From assembly GCA_945952585.1 (NCBI GenBank), contig CAMFII010000004.1:1-64000 (forward strand): a stretch of 64,000 nt of DNA. The letters run 5' to 3'. Under the pieces are notes generated by a model. The model had not been told where the DNA came from. It made no database searches and was given only the letters and a program-made list of their open reading frames with translations. Both the position numbers and the translations under genes were made by a program. The first letter of the stretch is position 1. Every line of letters begins with the position of its first letter. This document shows, piece by piece, positions 8,545 to 17,508 of this stretch. The stretch is from an uncultured Rhodobacter sp. Lineage in GTDB: Bacteria > Pseudomonadota > Alphaproteobacteria > Rhodobacterales > Rhodobacteraceae.

Positions 8545-9549
8545 ATGGGCATCACGGATTTCTTCACGGATGAGGCGGGCCAGCGCCGCCGCGCCTGGCT
8601 CGACCGGAAGGACGCCAAGCTATCGGAAGCCTTTCGCTACTACCTCGGCCCGACTGGCCTTCCCGAAACGATTGGCACAGCCGCACAGGCTGCGGCCATG
8701 CTCTCGCCCGGTGCCGATGTGCAGGACGCCTACACTGCTTCAGGCGACCTGGTGAGGGCTCAGACCCCGCTCGCGGCGGTTACCGCCGGCGCTGGGCTTG
8801 CTGGCTCGCTGGCGTCGCTGTTCCTGCCGGGCAACTACGAGACGGCACGCAGGAGCGTCGAGGATTTGATTGATGCGGGCGTGGACGCCCACAAATCAGG
8901 AACGCTGTTCATGTTCGCCGGCCCGCGGGCGCGCACTGCCGATCATGCTGCCCTCGCCAAAGCCCAGGAGATGGAAAGCGCTGGGGCAGACGCAGACACG
9001 ATCTGGCGGCAAACGGGATGGGGCAAGGGCGCAGACGGCAACTGGAGGTTCGAGATCGACGACCGGGGGTCTCGGCTCACAGATGCCGCCACTGCCCCCG
9101 AAGCCGCTTCGGATGTGGGCATAAAGCACGGTCAACTCCCCGACGTTCTGGAGCATCCTGAGCTGTACGCCGCTTACCCCGAGCTTTCGAACGTCGAGTT
9201 TTGGACGGCCGATTTGGGGAGGGGGATGCGCGGCGCGGTCATGCAGGAGCCCGGCGTGGGGGCCACAATGTGGATCAATCCCGCCGGGCGTGATCCACGC
9301 GACGCGGCGCTGCACGAGACCCAGCACGTGGTGCAGGGGATAGAGGGTTGGCCGAGTGGCGCGGATGCGGGACGGATCGGGCGGGAGGATTACCGCAGAG
9401 CTGCAGGCGAGGTCGAGGCGCGCAATACAGAGGTGCGGAGCACTTGGCCCGATAGCGTCCGGCGCCAGATCCCGCCTTGGTCGACGGAAGATACGCGGCG
9501 GGCTATGCAAGTTCGTCCATATCGAAGCGGAAAGTCGGGCGGTCGATAG
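8545..9549 (+). CDS. Phage polyvalent-type protein with HETQH metallopeptidase-like motif
   Basis: A 334-residue protein. The N-terminal 110 residues are helical with an Ala/Gly-rich hydrophobic stretch (TPLAAVTAGAGLAGSLASLF), possibly membrane-active. Residues about 156-170 (TGWGKGADGNWRFEI) match a motif common in large polyvalent phage and conjugative-element proteins. Near residue 257, LHETQHVVQ carries an HExxH zinc-protease motif, followed by EVEARN, a possible third-ligand region. Such modules normally sit inside giant polyvalent proteins; here they stand alone. It may be an injected or defensive protease. Start ATG 8545 follows a modest GGCCGGG site. Confidence 0.65.
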   Translation: MGITDFFTDEAGQRRRAWLDRKDAKLSEAFRYYLGPTGLPETIGTAAQAAAMLSPGADVQDAYTASGDLVRAQTPLAAVTAGAGLAGSLASLFLPGNYETARRSVEDLIDAGVDAHKSGTLFMFAGPRARTADHAALAKAQEMESAGADADTIWRQTGWGKGADGNWRFEIDDRGSRLTDAATAPEAASDVGIKHGQLPDVLEHPELYAAYPELSNVEFWTADLGRGMRGAVMQEPGVGATMWINPAGRDPRDAALHETQHVVQGIEGWPSGADAGRIGREDYRRAAGEVEARNTEVRSTWPDSVRRQIPPWSTEDTRRAMQVRPYRSGKSGGR

Positions 9550-9691
9550 CATCTCGGCCTAACCGCATCGGCCGGGAATGCCCGGTGTGCCTTACTTCGC
9601 GCTTCAGCCGTGATGCAACAGTCGTGGCCGTGAACGATCTGTCCTGACCGATCGGTCTCGCACAGCTTGACAGCCGTGCTATCGTTCTCAC

Positions 9692-10894
9692 ATGACCGCT
9701 CGGATTGACGCCCTAGTCGAACCTGCCCTTTTGGTTTGGGCCCGCTCGACCGCTTCTCTCACAGTTGAGGAAGCGGCAAAGCTCGCTGGCGTCGACACTG
9801 AGAAACTCCAGGCTTGGGAAAGCGGTGCTCAGGCACTTTCCATTCCTCAGCTGAAGAACTTGGCCGGGGTGTACAGGCGGCCTCTCAGCGTCTTCTTTTT
9901 GACAGAACCTCCGAGAACTTTTGCTGCGTTGCGGGACTTGCGCCGCTTGCCGGAATCTTCCGGCCAGGTGAGCAAGGCCCTCGCCTACGAGATCCGTGCA
10001 GCCCATGAGCGCCGCAATGTCGCGATTGAGCTTTACGAGGAGCTAGGAGAGGATTTCCCCGACCTCGGAATTACTGCCTCAGTTGATGAAAATCCCGAGA
10101 CCGTCGCCCGGCGTATCCGCGATCGGCTCGGCCTCGACGTTACCCAGCAAGTTAGATGGCGCCGGCCAGATGATGCCTTCAGAGGATGGCGCGAAGTTAT
10201 CGAGAATTCTGGTGTTCTCGTGTCTGTTTTGGGGGGCGCGCACCATCAGGTCCCGCTCTCCGAGGTTCGAGGGTTTGCCATTTCGGAGCGGCCTATTCCT
10301 ATGATTGCCGTAAATGCACAGGACCGCAGCTATGGCCGTACATTTACGTTACTGCATGAACTGGCCCACGTAGCTCTCGGCGAAAGCGTCTATGAAGACG
10401 ACTTAGAGCACGTGAATAGACTTCCCGCACCCAACCGTGCCACCGAGACTTTCTGCAACAAGGTTGCCGCCGCTGTCCTCATGCCGCGGGATGCGCTGCT
10501 TGCCGAGCCCGTGCTTTCCGGGGCCGGGCCGGAATCCACATACTCAGATGAGACCATCGCTCATTTGGCGCAACGCTACGGCGCCAGCCGGGAAGCGCTC
10601 TTGATTCGTGTCGCAGACTTGGGCCGCGCGGATCAGGACTTTGTTGCGGAAAAGCGCGCCGAGTTTGCTCGGATTCGTGCGGCTCAGCCGATAATGAAAG
10701 AAACGCAAGCCGGCTTTCCGCCGCATCACACAATGATTGTGAGTCACTTGGGCCGCGGGTTTGCGCGTCTGGTTCTTGAGGCCTACAATAGCCGACGCCT
10801 AACGCTTAGCACAGCCGCCGCCTATCTTGGCGCCCAAGCGCAGATGATCCCAAAGATTGAGCGCGCAGCGTTCAACGGGGGCGCGGACCTGTGA
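9692..10894 (+). CDS. XRE-ImmA/IrrE protein (antitoxin/regulatory metallopeptidase)
   Basis: A 400-residue two-domain protein. An N-terminal XRE helix-turn-helix (LTVEEAAKLAGVDTEKLQAW) is followed by an ImmA/IrrE-type metallopeptidase domain with the zinc motif HELAH at about residues 222-226 and a downstream FCNKVAAAVLMP block typical of the family. Members regulate mobile elements by cleaving repressors, or act as antitoxins. Its stop codon overlaps the GTG of the PIN-like gene, so the two are translated together, which fits an antitoxin-toxin pair. Alternatively it is the induction switch of the island. Confidence 0.88.
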   Translation: MTARIDALVEPALLVWARSTASLTVEEAAKLAGVDTEKLQAWESGAQALSIPQLKNLAGVYRRPLSVFFLTEPPRTFAALRDLRRLPESSGQVSKALAYEIRAAHERRNVAIELYEELGEDFPDLGITASVDENPETVARRIRDRLGLDVTQQVRWRRPDDAFRGWREVIENSGVLVSVLGGAHHQVPLSEVRGFAISERPIPMIAVNAQDRSYGRTFTLLHELAHVALGESVYEDDLEHVNRLPAPNRATETFCNKVAAAVLMPRDALLAEPVLSGAGPESTYSDETIAHLAQRYGASREALLIRVADLGRADQDFVAEKRAEFARIRAAQPIMKETQAGFPPHHTMIVSHLGRGFARLVLEAYNSRRLTLSTAAAYLGAQAQMIPKIERAAFNGGADL

Positions 10895-11367
10895 CGTTGG
10901 TAGGTGGGCGCGGTTATTGTCTCGACACTAGTGCGCTCATCGCGGCGTGGGACGAACGCTACCCCATCGACCATTTTCCGCGTCTTTGGGATCATATGGA
11001 AGCGGCACTGGAGAGCGGGACCGCGGTTGTCCACGAAAGCGTCATCGACGAGCTCTTGAAGCGGTCAAAGGATCTTGCCAAGTGGATAAAGCGCATTCCC
11101 GACGCGATTGTGCCCTTTGAAAGGGAAATCCAGATCAAAAGTCGACAAATCTTGTCCCGCCATCCGCGGCTGGTCATGATCCACAAGTCGGCATTTGCCG
11201 CAGACCCCTTCGTGATTGCTACTGCCTCTCTTCGTGGGTTGACGGTTGTGTCTGAGGAAGGTTTTGGCAGCGCGAGCAAGCCGAAAATTCCGGACGTCTG
11301 CAAGGCTGAAGGCCCCAAGTGCATTCGGCTGCTTGACCTCATTCGAGAGAACCGCTGGGTTATCTAG
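10891..11367 (+). CDS. PIN-like (DUF4411-type) putative toxin nuclease
   Basis: A 158-residue protein. It begins with GTG overlapping the upstream stop (GTGA). LDTSALI near residue 12, the acidic ESVIDEL region and AADPFVIATA near residue 107 give the four-acid pattern of PIN nucleases, and the overall form fits DUF4411 proteins that pair with ImmA/IrrE partners. Probable action is RNA cleavage, restrained by the upstream protein. It is the last gene before attR, a common position for a module that stabilises the element. Confidence 0.78.
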   Translation: MTLVGGRGYCLDTSALIAAWDERYPIDHFPRLWDHMEAALESGTAVVHESVIDELLKRSKDLAKWIKRIPDAIVPFEREIQIKSRQILSRHPRLVMIHKSAFAADPFVIATASLRGLTVVSEEGFGSASKPKIPDVCKAEGPKCIRLLDLIRENRWVI

Positions 11368-11411
11368 CGACAAGCACAAAGACGCTCGGATCATGCCACA
11401 CTGAATAGCTT

Positions 11412-11432
11412 GTGCTGCCCGGGTGTTGCCCG
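11412..11432 (+). promoter_or_regulatory. Candidate integrase arm-type sites, right end
   Basis: GTGCTGCCCG (11412-11421) and GTGTTGCCCG (11423-11432) are direct copies 11 bp apart, about 57 bp inside attR. They mirror the pair at 246-267 in the same orientation. Function as arm sites is inferred from symmetry with the left end. Confidence 0.5.
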
Positions 11433-11488
11433 TCATGCTCAGATGCAATGAGCCACGTGCGATAAGATATTGAATTTCAAGTGTAAAG

Positions 11489-11564
<76 letters not shown>

Positions 11565-11617
11565 GCCGGGGTGGTCCGCGGCCGCATCGGGCCGGTGTTT
11601 CGGGCGTCACGGGCGGC

Positions 11618-11646
11618 TGATTAGACGCAATCCGGCACCCGTGCAA
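11618..11646 (-). promoter_or_regulatory. Probable promoter of tRNA-Thr
   Basis: On the minus strand TTGCAC (11641-11646) and TAATCA (11618-11623) are separated by 17 bp, a good sigma-70 pattern, with a leader of roughly 45 nt to the tRNA. It lies outside the island, so the native promoter was kept on integration. Confidence 0.4.
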
Positions 11647-11702
11647 GAGCAATCTGGAGGCATCTTCTGGACCCTTCCGTGGCACTGGAGTATGGGAACG
11701 CA

Positions 11703-11891
11703 ATGTCGCGGATGCAGGACAGGGGCAAGGAGGTCGGCGCGTCGCAGGGGAAATCCGCTGCGGAAGAACGTGCGGACCGTCTGAAGGCGGCGCTCAAGGC
11801 CAACATGGCCCGGCGCAAGGCCCAGGCGCGCGCCCGCGACGACAACGGACAAGGCCGCGAAGATGACGGCCGGGGCGATAACAAAGACTGA
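11703..11891 (+). CDS. Small basic hypothetical protein upstream of murA
   Basis: A 62-residue, highly charged protein (RADRLKAALKANMARRKAQ followed by an acidic Gly-rich tail) with no hydrophobic segment. The ATG at 11703 is preferred; a GTG at 11679 is in frame. It ends 9 bp before murA and in the same direction, so it is probably co-transcribed. I know no function for it; the Lys/Arg-rich helix suggests nucleic-acid or envelope-polyanion contact. Confidence 0.55.
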   Translation: MSRMQDRGKEVGASQGKSAAEERADRLKAALKANMARRKAQARARDDNGQGREDDGRGDNKD

Positions 11892-11900
11892 GGCGGGCAG

Positions 11901-13169
11901 ATGGATTCGATCTTGATCAAGGGGAACGGCCCCCTCAACGGCCAGATTGCGATCGCGGGGGCAAAGAACGCCTGCCTGACGCTGATGCCGGCGACGCTGC
12001 TGACCGATGCGCCGCTGACACTGACCAACGCCCCGCGTCTGTCCGACATCCGGACCATGAGCCAGCTTCTCCAGTCGCTCGGCGCCGAGGTGGCGAGCCT
12101 GCAGGGCGGACAGGTGCTTGCGCTGTCGTCGCACGACCTGACCAGCCACCGTGCCGACTATGACATCGTGCGCAAGATGCGCGCCTCGATCCTTGTCCTT
12201 GGGCCAATGCTGGCCCGCTCGGGCGAAGCGATCGTTTCTTTGCCCGGCGGTTGCGCGATCGGCGCCCGTCCCGTGGACCTGCACCTCAAGGCGCTCGAGG
12301 CGATGGGCGCGGTGCTCGACCTGCGCGACGGTTACGTCCATGCCAAGGCACCGGCGGGCGGTCTGCAGGGCGCGGTCATCGACTTTCCGATCGTGTCGGT
12401 CGGGGCGACCGAGAATGCGCTGATGGCGGCGACGCTGGCGAAGGGGACGACCGTCCTGAAGAACGCAGCGCGTGAGCCCGAGATCGTTGATCTGGCGCAG
12501 TGCCTGCGGCGCATGGGGGCGCGGATCGAGGGCGAGGGGACCGGCACCATCACCATCGAGGGCGTTTCGGCACTTGGCGGGGCCACCCACGCCGTCGTGG
12601 CCGACCGGATCGAACTTGGAACCTACATGCTGGTTCCGGCGATCACCGGGGGCGAGATCGAATGCCTGGGCGGGCGGTTGGACCTTGTCGGGGCCTTCGT
12701 CGAGAAGCTTGAAGCGGCCGGCGTTTCGGTCAGCGAGACCGAGCGCGGCCTGAAGGTCAGCCGCAAGAACGGCCGGATCCGGGCGGTGGACGTGGTGACC
12801 GAACCGTTCCCGGGTTTCCCGACCGACCTCCAGGCGCAGATGATGGCGCTTCTCTGCACGGCCGATGGCGTCAGCGTCCTTGAGGAGCGCATTTTCGAGA
12901 ACCGCTTCATGCACGCACCGGAACTGACCCGGATGGGCGCGCGGATCGACGTCCAGGGCGGCACGGCGACGGTGACCGGCGTCGAGAAGCTACGGGGCGC
13001 GCCCGTGATGGCGACGGACCTGCGCGCGTCGGTGTCGCTGATCCTTGCGGCGCTCGCGGCGGAAGGCGAAACGGTTGTCAGCCGGGTCTATCACCTCGAC
13101 CGCGGCTATGAGAAAGTCGAGGAAAAGCTCTCGGCCTGCGGGGCGCTGATCGAAAGGATTAACGGCTGA
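11901..13169 (+). CDS. murA: UDP-N-acetylglucosamine 1-carboxyvinyltransferase
   Basis: MurA transfers enolpyruvate from PEP to UDP-GlcNAc, the first committed step of peptidoglycan synthesis, in the cytoplasm. The protein has 422 residues, the usual length. Visible motifs are the N-terminal GAKNACL, the catalytic loop [16 protein letters not shown] with the PEP-binding (fosfomycin-target) Cys, and the C-terminal [19 protein letters not shown] and [10 protein letters not shown] blocks. The start has GAGGCGGGC upstream. Its stop overlaps the DUF2948 start by one base (TGATG), so the two genes are coupled. Confidence 0.97.
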   Translation: MDSILIKGNGPLNGQIAIAGAKNACLTLMPATLLTDAPLTLTNAPRLSDIRTMSQLLQSLGAEVASLQGGQVLALSSHDLTSHRADYDIVRKMRASILVLGPMLARSGEAIVSLPGGCAIGARPVDLHLKALEAMGAVLDLRDGYVHAKAPAGGLQGAVIDFPIVSVGATENALMAATLAKGTTVLKNAAREPEIVDLAQCLRRMGARIEGEGTGTITIEGVSALGGATHAVVADRIELGTYMLVPAITGGEIECLGGRLDLVGAFVEKLEAAGVSVSETERGLKVSRKNGRIRAVDVVTEPFPGFPTDLQAQMMALLCTADGVSVLEERIFENRFMHAPELTRMGARIDVQGGTATVTGVEKLRGAPVMATDLRASVSLILAALAAEGETVVSRVYHLDRGYEKVEEKLSACGALIERING

Positions 13170-13645
13170 TGGCGGATGCGCGATTCGAGGATGGGGACGA
13201 CGGCCCGCTGCACCTGGTCGCGCTTGATGCCGAAGACCTGCAGGTCATTGCCGCTCTGACGCAGGACGCGGTCTTTCCCATTACCGAGATCAGCTGGAAC
13301 CCCAAGCGGCGGCGTTTGGCGCTGCTGGTCAACCGTTTCCGGTGGGAAGACCGCGAGGCGGCGGACCGCGCCGGACGGCCCTATGAACGGGTGCAGTCGC
13401 TGCTGTGGGTCGAGGATGTCTTGAAAGTCCGCTCGCAGGGCATCGACCGCACGGCGAAAGAGACGGTGCTGTCTCTTCTTGACATCGAATGGGCCGCCGG
13501 AGCGGATGCGGGCGGGGTGCTGACCTTCGTTCTTGCCGGGGACGGTGCCATCTCGCTGGACGTCGAGGCGCTGGAAGTCGCCTTGCGCGATGTGACCCGG
13601 CCCTATGTTGCCCCCTCGCACCGGGCGCCTTCGCATCCGGCCTGA
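13169..13645 (+). CDS. DUF2948 family protein
   Basis: A 158-residue protein with the family pattern LVALDAEDLQVIAALTQDAV, then FPITEISWNPKRRRLALLVN and RFRWED. The biochemical role is unknown. DUF2948 next to murA is, to my knowledge, a conserved Rhodobacterales arrangement, usually continued by hisD and UPF0262; here the next gene is instead a convergent alpha-glucosidase, so the order is broken after this gene. Translation is coupled to murA by TGATG. Confidence 0.9.
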   Translation: MADARFEDGDDGPLHLVALDAEDLQVIAALTQDAVFPITEISWNPKRRRLALLVNRFRWEDREAADRAGRPYERVQSLLWVEDVLKVRSQGIDRTAKETVLSLLDIEWAAGADAGGVLTFVLAGDGAISLDVEALEVALRDVTRPYVAPSHRAPSHPA

Positions 13646-13653
13646 GCGCGCGG

Positions 13654-13677
13654 CCAAAATCCTTTCAAGGATTTTGG
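13654..13677. terminator. Palindromic hairpin between convergent genes
   Basis: CCAAAATCCTT and AAGGATTTTGG form a perfect 11-bp inverted repeat with a 2-nt centre, 8 bp after the DUF2948 stop. No long T-run follows, so it is either a bidirectional terminator or a repeated palindromic element. The strand cannot be fixed. Confidence 0.45.
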
Positions 13678-13767
13678 CAAGTTTCATCGAAGAAGTTTGC
13701 GGTTGCGCGGAACGACAGGTCCGGTCTGCAGTCGCAGCCGCTTGGAAGATGGCTGCTGAAACCGGCG

Positions 13768-15357
13768 TCAGACCAGGTAGGCGAAGCCGTTTGGGCCAAG
13801 GTCCAGGTGGCTCGCGGACAACTTGGCATGTTGTGATGGCCCGATGATCTGACGTCCGGCCACGGTCAGTGACTGTCGCGTCGGCGAAAGGTTGAAGACG
13901 CAGGTGAGGCTCTGTGCGCCCGCGTCGCGGCGGAACGCCAGGATCGGCTCCGGGGCGTCAAGAAACTGCGTCCGCCCGGTCCGCAGCGCGGGCGAGGCGC
14001 GGCGGAAGGCGAGGAGCGCGCGGTAGGTCTCCAGCACCGATCCCGGAACTCCCTCCTGCGAGGCGGCGTTCCGGGCCAGTTGCGGCGGCTTCACCGGCAG
14101 CCAGGGGTGACCGGTGGTGAAGCCGCCATTTGCGCTCGCGTCCCAGACCATCGGCGTCCGGCAGCCGTCGCGGCCCTTGTATTCGGGCCAGAAGGCGATG
14201 CCGGGCGGGTCGGTCAGTTCCTCGAACAGGATGTCGGTCTCTGTCTGGCCCAGTTCCTCGGCCTGATAGAGGCAGATCGAACCCTCGAACGACAGCAGCA
14301 TCGCTGCGGCAAGACGGGCCAGTGCCTCGGGCGAGGCCCCGTGCTTTTCCCACCGGGTGACATGGCGGATCACGTCATGGTTCGAGAAGGCCCAGCACGG
14401 CCAGCCATCTGGGGCGCCGTCGAAGAAGCGTTCGATCTTGCTGCGGAAATGGGCGGCGGTGAACTCCGGCCCCAGCATGTCGAAGCTGTAGGCCATGTGC
14501 AGCCGCCGGTCGCCGCGGGTGTAATCGGCCATGACCTGCACCGCCCTCCGCTTCGCCTCGCCGACCTCGCCTACCGTGGTTCTGTCGGGGAATTCATCCA
14601 GAAGCGCGCGGATGCGCTCGAGGAAGGGCAGGTTCTCCGGCTGCGTCTTGGAATAGAGATGGTCCTGCATGTCGTAGGGATTCACCGCCGGCTCGTTCTC
14701 TTCCCGCTCCTCTGGCGGGTTCGAACGCAGCAGCCGGTCGTGGAAAAAGTAGTTGACCGTATCCAGCCGGAACCCGTCCACGCCGCGCTCCAGCCAGAAA
14801 CGCATGTTGGCGAGGTGCCAGTCCTGAACCGCCGGATTGTGGAAGTTGAAGTCGGGCTGCGACGGCAGGAAGTTGTGCAGGTAATATTGCCGCCGCCGCG
14901 TGTCCCATTCCCAGGCAGGACCGCCAAACACCGAGACCCAATTGTTGGGCGGGGTGCCGTCGGGCCGGGGATCGGCCCAGACGAACCAGTCGGCCTTGGG
15001 GTTGGTGCGGCTGGCCCGGCTTTCCGCGAAGGCGGGGTGGTCCTTCGAGCAATGACTGATGACCTGGTCGATGATGACCTTCAGCCCGAGGGCATGGGCC
15101 CGCGCCACCAGCGCGTCGAAATCGGCAAGGCTGCCGAACAGGGGATCAATGTCGCGATAGTCCGACACGTCATAGCCCATGTCGGCCATGGGTGAGCGGA
15201 AGACCGGCGACAGCCAGACCGCATCGGCGCCAAGCCGGGCGACATGCTCAAGCCGCTGCGTGATGCCCGCGAGATCGCCGATACCGTCACCATTGCTGTC
15301 CTGAAAGCTGCGGGGATAGACTTGGTAAGTTACCGAACCGCGCCACCACTCGTTCAT
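13768..15357 (-). CDS. GH13 alpha-glucosidase
   Basis: A 529-residue glycoside hydrolase of family 13, hydrolysing alpha-glucosidic bonds of malto- or iso-malto-oligosaccharides and sucrose-like sugars in the cytoplasm. The signature order is present: [28 protein letters not shown], the nucleophile Asp in [11 protein letters not shown], the acid/base Glu in TVGEVGE and the transition-state Asp in FSNHDV. The ATG at 15357 (MNEWWRGS) is chosen because upstream residues do not belong to the family. It is a single gene with no transporter beside it, so its substrate cannot be told from context. Confidence 0.92.
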   Translation of the reverse strand: MNEWWRGSVTYQVYPRSFQDSNGDGIGDLAGITQRLEHVARLGADAVWLSPVFRSPMADMGYDVSDYRDIDPLFGSLADFDALVARAHALGLKVIIDQVISHCSKDHPAFAESRASRTNPKADWFVWADPRPDGTPPNNWVSVFGGPAWEWDTRRRQYYLHNFLPSQPDFNFHNPAVQDWHLANMRFWLERGVDGFRLDTVNYFFHDRLLRSNPPEEREENEPAVNPYDMQDHLYSKTQPENLPFLERIRALLDEFPDRTTVGEVGEAKRRAVQVMADYTRGDRRLHMAYSFDMLGPEFTAAHFRSKIERFFDGAPDGWPCWAFSNHDVIRHVTRWEKHGASPEALARLAAAMLLSFEGSICLYQAEELGQTETDILFEELTDPPGIAFWPEYKGRDGCRTPMVWDASANGGFTTGHPWLPVKPPQLARNAASQEGVPGSVLETYRALLAFRRASPALRTGRTQFLDAPEPILAFRRDAGAQSLTCVFNLSPTRQSLTVAGRQIIGPSQHAKLSASHLDLGPNGFAYLV

Positions 15358-15572
15358 TCCCGCCTCGCTCTTGCCTGTTGGAGAGGAGGCTAGCCGGTGG
15401 TTTGGAAATCGCAACCTGATCGGCGGAAATCCGGCTGAGATTGTCGCGGACGCGCCTTTCCCGGGCGGTTTTCCCGCCTATTGCTGTCCCATCTATGCTT
15501 CAGAGAGCCGCCAGGGCCTTGGATTCACCGATGGATCAGGGAAGATTACGCCAGTTGGCATTTGGATCAGGC

Positions 15573-16088
15573 ATGTCATTTCTGAGATTTCGCTCCCTGT
15601 TGGCCCCGGTTCTGGCTGCCAGCCTCTGCTGTTTCGCGTCAGAGGGGCGGGCGGAGCATCAGGGGGGGGACAACCCCGTTCTGACGGTGCGCAACCTGTC
15701 AGGGCGCATCCAGACCTACAGTCGGTCAGACCTCGCCCTGATGCGCCAGGTCACCTTCACGACGACGACAATCTGGACGGAAGGGCCGCACGCGTTCTCG
15801 GGCGTGCCGCTGAGCGAGATCCTGAAGCATGCGGGCGTGCAGGTCGGCAATGTCGATCTTTACGCGGCAAACGACTATGTTGCCACGCTGCCGCTGGCCG
15901 AAGTCGAACCCGACACGCCGATCGTCGCCTATCTTCTGGACGGAGAGCCGATGAGCCTCCGTGACAAGGGGCCGCTCTGGGTGGTCTATCCCTACGATTC
16001 GGATCCCAAGTACCAATCCGAAACCTGCTATACGAGAAGCGTATGGCAGCTGGTCCGGATCGAGGCGGTTCCGACCGCCGGCAATTGA
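15573..16088 (+). CDS. Exported protein with oxidoreductase molybdopterin-domain-like fold
   Basis: A 171-residue protein with an N-terminal signal peptide (RFRSLLAPVLAASLCCFAS ... GRA). The mature part (LTVRNLSGRIQTYSRSDLAL, then HAFSGVPLSEILKHAG and YVATLPLAEV, WVVYPYDSDPKYQSE) follows the small sulphite-oxidase-like molybdopterin-binding domain seen in isolated periplasmic proteins. The cofactor Cys of true sulphite oxidases is not evident, so it may not bind molybdopterin. The start at 15573 is chosen because the signal peptide begins there. No operon partner. Confidence 0.65.
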   Translation: MSFLRFRSLLAPVLAASLCCFASEGRAEHQGGDNPVLTVRNLSGRIQTYSRSDLALMRQVTFTTTTIWTEGPHAFSGVPLSEILKHAGVQVGNVDLYAANDYVATLPLAEVEPDTPIVAYLLDGEPMSLRDKGPLWVVYPYDSDPKYQSETCYTRSVWQLVRIEAVPTAGN

Positions 16089-16229
16089 GGCCAGTCGCCC
16101 CAGGACTTTTCCGGAGCTCGGTCGAAACACGCTCGAATTGCCCAGCCCTGGTGGCGGCCCGGGCAGATCCGGTAGTCGTCCTTGCTCGGGATCGGGAAAC
16201 TCCCCTGCCGCAGAAACCTTGCGACCGGA

Positions 16230-17252
16230 TCAGCGCCAGCCGAGGGCTGGCGCGACATGGGTCAGGATCGCCTCGATGACATGGGCGTTGTAGTCGACCC
16301 CAAGCTGGTTCGGCACGGTGAGAAGCAGGGTGTCGGCTTCGGCGATCGCCTCGTCCTTGCGGAGTTCCTCGATCAGGCGGTCGGGTTCGGCCGCGTAGCT
16401 GCGCCCGAAAATCGCGCGGGTGTTCGCGTCGATGTAGCCCACAGAATCCTGCTCGGGCCGGCCGCCGCCGAAATAGGCGCGGTCCATGTCGTTCACCAGC
16501 GCAAACATCGACCGGCTGACCGAGACGCGCGGGCTGTGCGCGTGGCCGGCTGCCTTCCAGGCCTCGCGATAGACGCGGATCTGCTTGGCCTGCTGCACAT
16601 GGAAGGGCTCGCCCGTTTCGTCGTCCTTCAGGGTCGAGCTTTGCAGGTTCATGCCGAGCTTTGCCGCCCATTCCGAGGTCGCATTCGACCCCGATCCCCA
16701 CCAGATCCGGTCACGCAGCCCCTCGGAATGCGGTTCGAGCCGCAGGAGGCCCGGCGGGTTCGGGAACATCGGGCGCGGGTTCGGCTGGGCGAAACCTTCG
16801 CCCTTCAGCACGTCGAGAAAGACCTCGGCATGGCGGCGGCCCATGTCGGCGTCGCTCTTGCCCTCTTCCGGGCGGTAGCCGAAGTATTTCCAGCCGTCGA
16901 TGACCTGCTCGGGCGAGCCTCGGCTGAGGCCAAGCTGCAGCCGCCCACCCGCGATCAGGTCGGCTGCGCCGGCATCCTCGGCCATGTAGAGCGGGTTCTC
17001 GTAGCGCATGTCGATGACGGCCGTGCCGATCTCGATCCGCTTCGTGCGCGCGCCGACAGCGGCGAGCAGCGGGAAGGGCGAAGCCAGCTGGCGGGCAAAG
17101 TGATGCACGCGGAAATAGGCACCGTCTGCGCCCAGTTCCTCGGCCGCGACGGCGAGGTCGATGGATTGCAGGAGCGCATCGGCGGCCGAGCGTGTGCCCG
17201 ACTGCGGCGAAGGCGCCCAGTGGCCGAAGGAGAGAAAGCCGATCTTCTTCAT
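16230..17252 (-). CDS. LLM-class flavin-dependent oxidoreductase
   Basis: A 340-residue luciferase-like protein. MKKIGFLSFGHW opens the TIM barrel, followed by AEELGADGAYFRVHHFA, KRIEIGTAVIDMRYENP and GGRLQLGLSRGSPEQV, all typical of the family that uses FMNH2 (from a separate reductase) for oxygen insertion. The substrate is not predictable. The ATG at 17252 has AAAGG upstream; the open frame continues to 17606 without support. No reductase gene is adjacent; a flavin reductase lies far away at 42577-43080. Confidence 0.88.
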   Translation of the reverse strand: MKKIGFLSFGHWAPSPQSGTRSAADALLQSIDLAVAAEELGADGAYFRVHHFARQLASPFPLLAAVGARTKRIEIGTAVIDMRYENPLYMAEDAGAADLIAGGRLQLGLSRGSPEQVIDGWKYFGYRPEEGKSDADMGRRHAEVFLDVLKGEGFAQPNPRPMFPNPPGLLRLEPHSEGLRDRIWWGSGSNATSEWAAKLGMNLQSSTLKDDETGEPFHVQQAKQIRVYREAWKAAGHAHSPRVSVSRSMFALVNDMDRAYFGGGRPEQDSVGYIDANTRAIFGRSYAAEPDRLIEELRKDEAIAEADTLLLTVPNQLGVDYNAHVIEAILTHVAPALGWR

Positions 17253-17425
17253 GGTCGTTGCCTTTCGGAAGCGGCGCCGGGGCGGCTCGCCTGTTGCGGC
17301 CAGTCTAGGATCAGGGGAGCGCTGCTCACAAGTGCGGCTGGGGACCCGCCGTGCACAGCGTCTGTGCGGTGGATGACGAATTCCTTGCGGGAAGGGCGGG
17401 TTCCCGGCATCAAGAAGCAGAGGAA

Positions 17426-17490
17426 AAAGGGGGCGCTGCCCCCTCGCCCCTGCGGGGCTCACCCCCGGGGTATTTGGGTCCAAGAAGAAG
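17426..17490 (+). repeat. GC-rich dispersed hairpin repeat, copy 1
   Basis: GGGGGCGCTGCCCCC forms a hairpin, followed by a second palindromic block and GGGGTATTTGGGTCCAAGAA. The same 60-bp unit in inverted orientation is at 29811-29871, nearly identical, and more distant copies lie at 41162-41214 and 52729-52780. It sits directly before the start of the Gfo/Idh/MocA gene. Confidence 0.75.
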
Positions 17491-17508
17491 CAGTGGAGGA
17501 AGATCGGG

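Noticed and set aside
9667-9672. TTGACA as promoter of the ImmA/IrrE gene
   Set aside because: A -10 element at proper spacing would overlap the start codon and no matching hexamer is there.
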